Source of the DNA: Rhodamnia argentea
Taxonomy: Eukaryota; Streptophyta; Magnoliopsida; Myrtales; Myrtaceae
Assembly (NCBI RefSeq): GCF_020921035.1
Contig: NC_063155.1
Location: 10,463,001-10,527,000 of the forward strand
Length of the DNA: 64,000 bases
Reading direction: 5' to 3'
Shown: positions 57,978-64,000 of the stretch, piece after piece
Position numbering within the stretch: the stretch's first letter is position 1
Layout of the letters: the number at the start of each line of letters is the position of its first letter
The notes under the pieces: model-generated
What the model was told of the DNA's origin: nothing
Database searches by the model: none
What the model saw: the letters and a program-made list of their open reading frames with translations, nothing else
Program-made: the position numbers and the translations under genes

Positions 57978-59145
57978 AATTTACCATCGACCGCATCATG
58001 TGAGGTTGGTGACTGCCCACTCCGGCTGATCCAAAACTGAAGCCTTTCTTCTGCAATATCCTCCTCAACATAATGTGTCAATGCTCTTCTCCAAAAGTAC
58101 GTAAGCCAAGCCTGCATGTCAATGTAAGTTTGTAAGACGGATTTACTGAATCATTGGCAATATTGTATTTACAGCTTCTTGATTGATGATATCTGTCTTT
58201 ATTATTTCATGAACGAAGACTGTTATAATAGCATCTTCCCACTCTTCCCACTATAACAAAGATTGAGAAAGGGGAGGGAAAACAAATGGATAGGAAGTAT
58301 TTCAGAGAGCCAAAACAATGGTCAATCATGTAGGAAGAAGGTAAAAGAAAATAGCATACTTCTTTGAAAAGAACATCCTCAGCCTCTTCCTCACTTAGTT
58401 CTGCAAAAGAGGATAAAAAGTTACGCATCAAGCACTCTCAAAATTAATGTAGATCCATGCACATCTACACATGCAGATTATCTATTTTCCCTTTGCCAGG
58501 TCATCTAAAATCAATTTGACAAGGCGCACTGAGCCACAAAGCCACTAGGAAACAGCTCAGATGTACTAGGGTTATTGAACAGACATGCACCTATTATTGC
58601 AAGAGGGGCTTTTACTGATATAGGAAAAAATGACGAGATCATTTAAAACAAGGTCTTAAATGAGAAATCCACAAAATTTTCCAGTTCATCATATCTTATT
58701 TGCACATCAAATGAAAGAAAACCAAAAAACTGATGCCATAGTATCTCAAGATTCCATCTTCAAGTAGGAAAGAAAACCAAAAGACGTGATCAGTTACACA
58801 GGGATGTCTGTTGGAGCGCATGAGGCACCAACGCTACATAATACATCATGGTAGTATCATCAGACAACATATGATAGTGAATCAGAGAGTACAAGAAGAG
58901 GACAATATCCTCCTTACCAAAAGCCTCAATAAACTTGGGATCAACATTCGATTTTGAATCTGAAAAACCACAAAATATCACATGTTATCCCAAGAGAAGA
59001 TTAACCAAAAAGGACCAAATAAAGTAGGAAGCTCAAAAAAGCAAACAAGTAATGGAGTACATAGAAGATTGCTATCCAACATACCAGAACGAACCAAATT
59101 TGGTCGTCTGTGCCGCGCCAGCGCAAGAACGACTGCATCCTCAAC
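57498..59145 (-). CDS. SCD2-like coiled-coil protein, C-terminal exons only (gene continues upstream or is truncated)
   Basis: Five consecutive exons join in frame on the minus strand: 59145-59085 ([20 protein letters not shown]), 58959-58918 ([14 protein letters not shown]), 58400-58360 ([14 protein letters not shown]), 58111-57985 ([20 protein letters not shown]...) and 57640-57498 ([20 protein letters not shown], then a Glu/Ser-rich end). This pattern matches the conserved C-terminus of plant SCD2 (STOMATAL CYTOKINESIS DEFECTIVE 2), which acts with SCD1 in clathrin-linked and post-Golgi traffic; the match is from memory. The 5' exons with the coiled coil are not found between 59146 and 59379, where a copia element begins. 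They may lie beyond the window. A GA microsatellite sits in the last intron. Confidence 0.6.
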
Positions 59146-59379
59146 CTTGAGACGTCAATTCAAAATATATAAGCATTTGCGAAAATTTCTCTAACTAAGA
59201 TCAATAGACTCCACCACCGCGAAAGTAGCAGTCATCTATGTGGATCCATTTTTGACATAAACTCTGTCCAAATGAGTTACGAAAGCAGTAGATCATCCAT
59301 ACCATTGTAAGGAGGAGAAAGTTTAGAAACTTAAGAGGAGGAAAAAAGAGAATTCTACTTAAATAAATTGATTGTGAAC
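59146..59379. other. sequence between the SCD2-like exon and the copia LTR
   Basis: Probably intron; no exon recognised. Confidence 0.4.
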
Positions 59380-59646
59380 TGTTGAGTATGTCTTGAATTC
59401 TTTATGGTCTTGGGCCAACATTAGGGCTTGGAAGCAATAGTATGTATCTTGCTCTTTTTCAAGTTATTACGTTAAGAAGCAGAGACAGAAAGAGTTTTTA
59501 GCCACCTTTTGCAATTCTTTATTTTCTATAGAGGTGTGCATATCCTCTCCACGTGGTTTTTCTTGCAAGGATCTCCACGAAAATTTTTGTGTTCGTTTCT
59601 TTTTCTCAGTTTTAATTCCGTTATTATTTTGGCATTGGTCATAACA
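59380..59646 (+). repeat. 5' LTR of the copia element
   Basis: 267 bp, TG...CA ends, immediately before the primer-binding site. TGAAC at 59375-59379 would be the left target duplication; its partner is outside the window. Confidence 0.7.
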
Positions 59647-62475
59647 ATCTGGTATCAAAGCCATAGGGTTTTTCGATCTTCTAGTTATGACTTCAAGTTC
59701 AACAACAAAATTTGATATTGAAAAGTTCGATCGGAGCAGCAGTTATAACCTATTGCAGGTTCGTATGAGCTGTTCTTACGCAGCAGGGTTGAAGAAAACT
59801 CTATTTAGTAAAGTGAAGAAACAGAAAACCACGTTGGATGAAATGTGGGAAGAATTGGATGAAAAAGCTTTGTCTACTATTCAGTTGTGTCTCACAAATG
59901 AAGTTTTGCAGGAGGTACTAGATCAGAAAACAGCTTCGGGCTTATGGACTGAATTGGAGAGTATTTTTCTGACAAAATCTCTCACCAATCGATTGAGTCT
60001 CTGACAAAATCTCCCACCAATCGATTGAGGCTCAAGCAACGACTTTTCACTCTTAGTATGGTTGAGGGTGCTTCCATTAGGTTTCATATTTCTTAGTTCA
60101 ATGCTATTATCTTTGAATTAAGAAATATTGATGTTAAGAATGAAGATGAGGACCAAGCTACTTTATAGTTAGTTTCTCTACCTTCCTCTTACAAGAATTT
60201 TAGAGAGACCATTATTTGTTAGTAGAGAAACTATCGACGTTGAAGATGTTAAGACTAGTCTGCTAAATAAGCAGAAACTTGATGAGGCAGTAATGATCAT
60301 GGGGCTAGTTTAGTTGCTTGGGGAAATCTGTTGAGTGAAGAAATAGTGGTAGGAGCAGGTCAAAATAGAAGCATAAGGGTCTGACTGGAAACTATTGTAA
60401 GTCTAAGGGGAATATTAAGATAAATTGTCTAAAATTGAAGGCAAAGCAACCAAGAGAAAAAAATCGGAATCAGTAAAATCAAGGGAATGCAAATCATCAA
60501 AACAATCACAGCTACCAAAACAGACAGAATTAGGGAAACAAAAATCCTGCTCAAGCTGGAGTTGCTAAAGAAGAAAAAAAAGATTGGCTATTGGTTGCAA
60601 ATGATAAAGACAAATTCTGTGATAGTTGGATCCTTGATTCAGGCTGTTCGTACCACATGTCGTAATCATTATTGGATCTCCATGTACAAAGAATATGATG
60701 ATGGAGTTATTCTAATGGGAAATAATGCTAAATGCAAAGCAATTGGGATTGGGACTGTCTACATTAAGATGCATGATGACATGATCAAAACCTTAGAAAT
60801 GTCAGACATGTTCCGGATTTGAATCAGAACCTTATCTCTTTGGATGCACTTGATGCTAACGTTTGTAGGTTTACTGCTAAAGGTGGAGTTATAAAGATTA
60901 TGAGAGGTTCACTTCTGTTGTGAAAGGGCTAAAAGCAGGCACTTTTATCAGCTAAAAGGCACTACAGTTACCGGTTCAGCTGCAGTCTCATCCGCTATGA
61001 GGTATCATTTACTTCAGTTGCATTTTTTATTTATGACGGAATCAAACTACACTACATTACGGCATATTTGATTAGGCCATATGAGTGTTAGAGGGATGGA
61101 GGAGCTGAGTAAGGGAGGTTTTTTGTGTGGTCAGAAAATTGGAAAACTGGATTTTTATGAGCATTGTGTTTTTAGGAAACAAAAAAGGGTCAGTTTCAAA
61201 ACAGGTATTCATACAACAAATGGCAATTTGGCTAATATTCATATGACCTTTGGGGGCCTGTGAAAGTTCCTTCGAAAGGCCTTGGTTCAAGGTATATACT
61301 CACTTTCATTGATTATTTTTCAAGGAAGGTTTGGGTCTATTTCCTAAAGCAGAAGAGTGATGTTTTTGTTACATTTAAGCAATAGAAAACATGATTGTGA
61401 AAGACCAAAAAGAAGATTAAGAGGCTGAGAACAGATAATGGGCTAGAATTTTGTGGAGGTGAGTTTAATAAGTTCGGTAAGAATGAAGGCATTGTGAGGC
61501 ATCATACTAAATTGAATAGACCACAGCATAATGGTATTGCAGAACGCATGAACAAAGCCTTATTAGAAAGGACTACTGCATGACTAGTGCATGTTGTCCA
61601 ATGCTAGTTTGGGCAAGAGTTTTGGGTTGCCGCAGTCAATATAGCTTGTTGATTGATAAATTGTTCTCCTTGCACATCTGTTGAGTGCATGACACCTGAG
61701 GAGGTATGGTCAGGTAAACCTGTTGATTGTTCTTCTCTTCAAGTATTTGGATGTTCAATGTATGCACATGATAGTAAAGGGAAACTAGAGCCTAGAACCA
61801 AAAAAATGCATCTTTCTTGGTTATGCTTCTGGTGTAAAAAGTTATAGACTTCAATATTCTGATTCATCTAAGATTATCATCAGCAGAGATGTTACTTTTG
61901 ATGAAACTGCCATACTTCATCCTATCAAGGAATCGTTTGTTACTTTGTCAGGAAAATCTGAAAAGTGTAGTGGAAAAGGTGGAATTTGAATAAATTTCTT
62001 CACAACCAGTAATATTAAGATTGAAGAACCTAAAGAGGAACATTATTCTATTGCGAGAGATAGACCAAGAAGGACAATGAAGCCTCCACAGAAGTATGGG
62101 TATTCAGATTTTGTTGTTTATGCCCTTTCAGTTGCAGAGTCAGTAGAGTATAGTGAGCTTAAACCCTACAAGGAAGTTCTTCAAAAGACTCAGCAAAGTG
62201 GTCAGTTGCTATGAATGAAGAGATGAAATCTCTTGAAAAGAATCAGACTTGGGGAGTTTATCAAGCCACGAAAAGGAAAGAAAGTTGTGGGCTACAAGTG
62301 GGTCTTCAAAAGAAAAGAAGGTATTCATGGAATTAAAGACATCAGATTTAAAGCTCGTCTAGTTGCTAAGGGATATGGTTGGATTGAGGGAGTTGATTTT
62401 AATGATGTGTTGTCATCAGTCGTTAAACATGGCTCCATTCGAGTTTTTCTTGCATTAATTGCTATGCATGATTTA

Positions 62476-63304
62476 GGGCCTGCATAACAATGATTCTGGT
62501 TCTCCGATTCTATACTCCGGAACAAAAAAGAATGAGAATCATATTTGGTGGCACAAATGATTCTGATTCTGTTCCCAAGAACAGTTTTGAAGCAAAAACA
62601 AGAATGAAGAAAAAGATGGTTCTGGAAAAAAGAACCATTTCTTAGAAACACAAAACATTATCTCTCATTACTTTCCCTCTCTCTCGTCACTTCCCTCGAC
62701 CTAAAACAAGACTCCCTTGTCCGTGGTTCTCGGTTCACTCCTATGTCCGCCACTATTGTGACCCGCCAGCTCCACTGCCACCATCCGCCGTCCTCGTCAC
62801 ACGACTCAATTCTATCCCTCGTCTCCTTGCTCGAGCCGGATTAGGGCGACCCTCACCCAAATCAGCAAGGGCCGCCCTAATCGGGCTCAAGCGAAGGTCA
62901 CCCTCGTGCTCGTGTTTGTCTGTTCTCGTGCTCGTGTTGTTTTTGAGCTGCCCTAATCGGGCTTGGGCGTGCTCGTGTTTGTCTGCCCTCATGCTCGTGT
63001 TGTTTTCCTTTTCGTTTGCGTGTTCGTATTGGTCTACCCAAGTGCTCGTGTTGTGGCCCTCATGCTTGTATTTCATTTGCAAGTGATGTGTACTTACTAT
63101 CGCCCTCGTGCTCATGTTGTCTTGCTGTTCTGCCCTCATGCTTGATTATGATCCTAGCAAACGCATTTCTATTCCAGCAATAGAAATTTTGTATAATTAC
63201 CAAACACATTCTGATTTTTTGAAACTCATCAAGAGAACAGAATCAGAAAAATCAATTCTAATTAAAATCACTTTTTCGGATCAGAATTGTTGCCATATAG
63301 GCCC
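62476..63304. mobile_element. Tourist-type MITE (PIF/Harbinger) inserted in the copia element
   Basis: Ends GGGCCTGCATAACAATGATT and (reverse complement of the right end) GGGCCTATATGGCAACAATT form imperfect inverted repeats of about 23 bp. They are flanked by the 3-bp duplication TTA (62473-62475 and 63305-63307), the PIF/Harbinger signature. The 829-bp interior holds many ATTCTG / CAGAAT motifs near the ends and a minisatellite of GTGCTCGTGTT-like units (about 62905-63135). No transposase is present. Confidence 0.85.
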
Positions 63305-64000
63305 TTAGAGTTGGAACAACTCGAAGTCAAAATAGGTTTTTTTGCATCATGAACTTGAAGAGAAAATCTATGGGTCAACCAAAAGGTTTCCAGTTTGAAG
63401 TTAAGGAAGATCATGTTTGTTTATTGTAAATGTCAATATATGGCCTGAAGCAATCATCTAAATAGTGGCATAAAATGTTTGATTGTTTATTGTGCAACTT
63501 GGCTATTGTAGGAGCAAATATGACAATTGTATATTTATTTGCTATTATATGTTGATGACATGTTGATTGCAGCAAAATATAGATTTGATATACATAATTT
63601 GAACGCACAATTGAGCGCTGAATTTGATATGATGAATTTAGGTGTAGTGCAGAAAATCCTAAGCATGGAAATTTAGCAAGATCGAAAAAGGGGAAAATTG
63701 TATCTCTCCCAAAAAAATACATTGAGAAGATATTAGATCGTTTTGGCATGAAAGATGCCAAACCAATTAGTACTCCTCTTATGGCTCAATTTAGATTATC
63801 GGCTAGTTTATGCCCACAAACATATGAGGAGAAAAAATGTATGTCACATGTTCCATACTCTAGTGCCATTGGTAGCCTTATGTATGCTATGGATTGCACT
63901 CGACCCAATATTTCACATGATATTTGTGACATAAGTAGATATTTATCATGCCAAGGAAAAGTTCATTGGCAAGCTGTAAAGTGGATTTTGAGATATCTGA

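Larger units (their letters stand above)
59380..64000 (+). mobile_element. Ty1/copia retrotransposon fossil, cut by the window end
   Basis: The 5' LTR is 59380-59646 (TGTTGAGTATGTC...CATAACA), followed by a primer-binding site CTGGTATCAAAGCC at about 59649-59662. Gag begins about 59690 (KFDIEKFDRSSSYNLLQVRM, LDEMWEELDEKALSTIQLCL). A protease region lies around 60600-60800, integrase around 61070-61660 (RPQHNGIAERMNKALLERTT, PCTSVECMTPEEVWSGKPVD) and reverse transcriptase from about 62190. It looks near full order but is dead, with many breaks spread over all domains, and a MITE sits in the reverse transcriptase region. The family resembles Tork-type copia. The 3' end and second LTR are beyond 64000. 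Confidence 0.9.

Noticed and set aside
58195-58252. Minus-strand segment reading [18 protein letters not shown], once considered as an exon of the SCD2-like gene
   Set aside because: The neighbouring exons already join in phase (LFKE to AWLTYF) as in the family, so it is left as intron sequence.
59649-59662. Possible tRNA fragment (GGTATCAAAGCC), also near 45999 and 5380
   Set aside because: These are retroelement primer-binding sites complementary to initiator tRNA-Met, not tRNA genes; no cloverleaf is present.

Overview
This is a stretch of nuclear DNA from a eudicot plant. Split genes with GT-AG introns, plant-specific families (HVA22, SAUR, SWEET, CASP-like, acyl-ACP thioesterase, suberin feruloyl transferase) and abundant plant transposons all show this. 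The repeat style would suit a woody rosid, possibly Myrtales, but that is only a guess. I see no prokaryotic or organellar features, no tRNA or rRNA gene and no CRISPR array.

Layout. 1-5.7 kb: a decayed Ty3/gypsy retroelement on the minus strand, split by a 3.0 kb solo LTR. 5.8-9.0 kb: a possible MITE, then a FATB-like acyl-ACP thioesterase (minus). 10.1-11.0 kb: an HVA22-like gene with ABRE/G-box motifs upstream (plus). 12.7-14.4 kb: a steroleosin-type short-chain dehydrogenase (plus). 15.7-21.6 kb: RMI1 (minus) head-to-head with a pentatricopeptide repeat gene (plus). 23.1-23.8 kb: a non-autonomous hAT element. 24.8-26.3 kb: an omega-hydroxyacid/fatty alcohol feruloyl transferase of the BAHD family (plus). 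27.0-27.7 kb: a Ty1/copia remnant. 28.9-29.5 kb: a SAUR gene (plus). 29.9-36.3 kb: a repeat block made of a foldback element, a CACTA element sitting inside a dead SWEET exon, and a second long solo LTR. 37.2-41.6 kb: RNA pseudouridine synthase 7-like gene, 12 exons (plus). 42.8-44.3 kb: an intact clade III-like SWEET gene (minus). 48.3-49.6 kb: the mitochondrial chaperone TIM8 (minus), divergent from a gene for a small probably N-myristoylated protein (50.1-51.4 kb, plus). 52.9-53.7 kb: a CASP-like membrane protein (plus). 54.1-57.0 kb: a complete-ended but dead hAT transposon. 57.5-59.1 kb: the 3' exons of an SCD2-like trafficking gene (minus). 59.4-64.0 kb: a Ty1/copia element (plus) carrying a Tourist-type MITE and running off the window.

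The host genes are unrelated housekeeping, lipid, transport and hormone-response genes, not a pathway cluster. Two pairs (RMI1/PPR and TIM8/myristoylated protein) share short divergent intergenic regions rich in GGCCCA/TGGGC motifs. For most complete genes I traced exons by hand and the summed exon lengths keep frame through the intron phases. Exon ends are GT-AG choices made from sequence and family knowledge, not from transcripts.

I did not find a convincing new biological system. The best signals are structural. Five transposon insertions can be delimited by exact target-site duplications, and a sixth by a near-exact one. A CACTA element has landed in a decayed SWEET copy about 12 kb from the intact SWEET gene, and it carries a GC-rich insert that may be captured host sequence.
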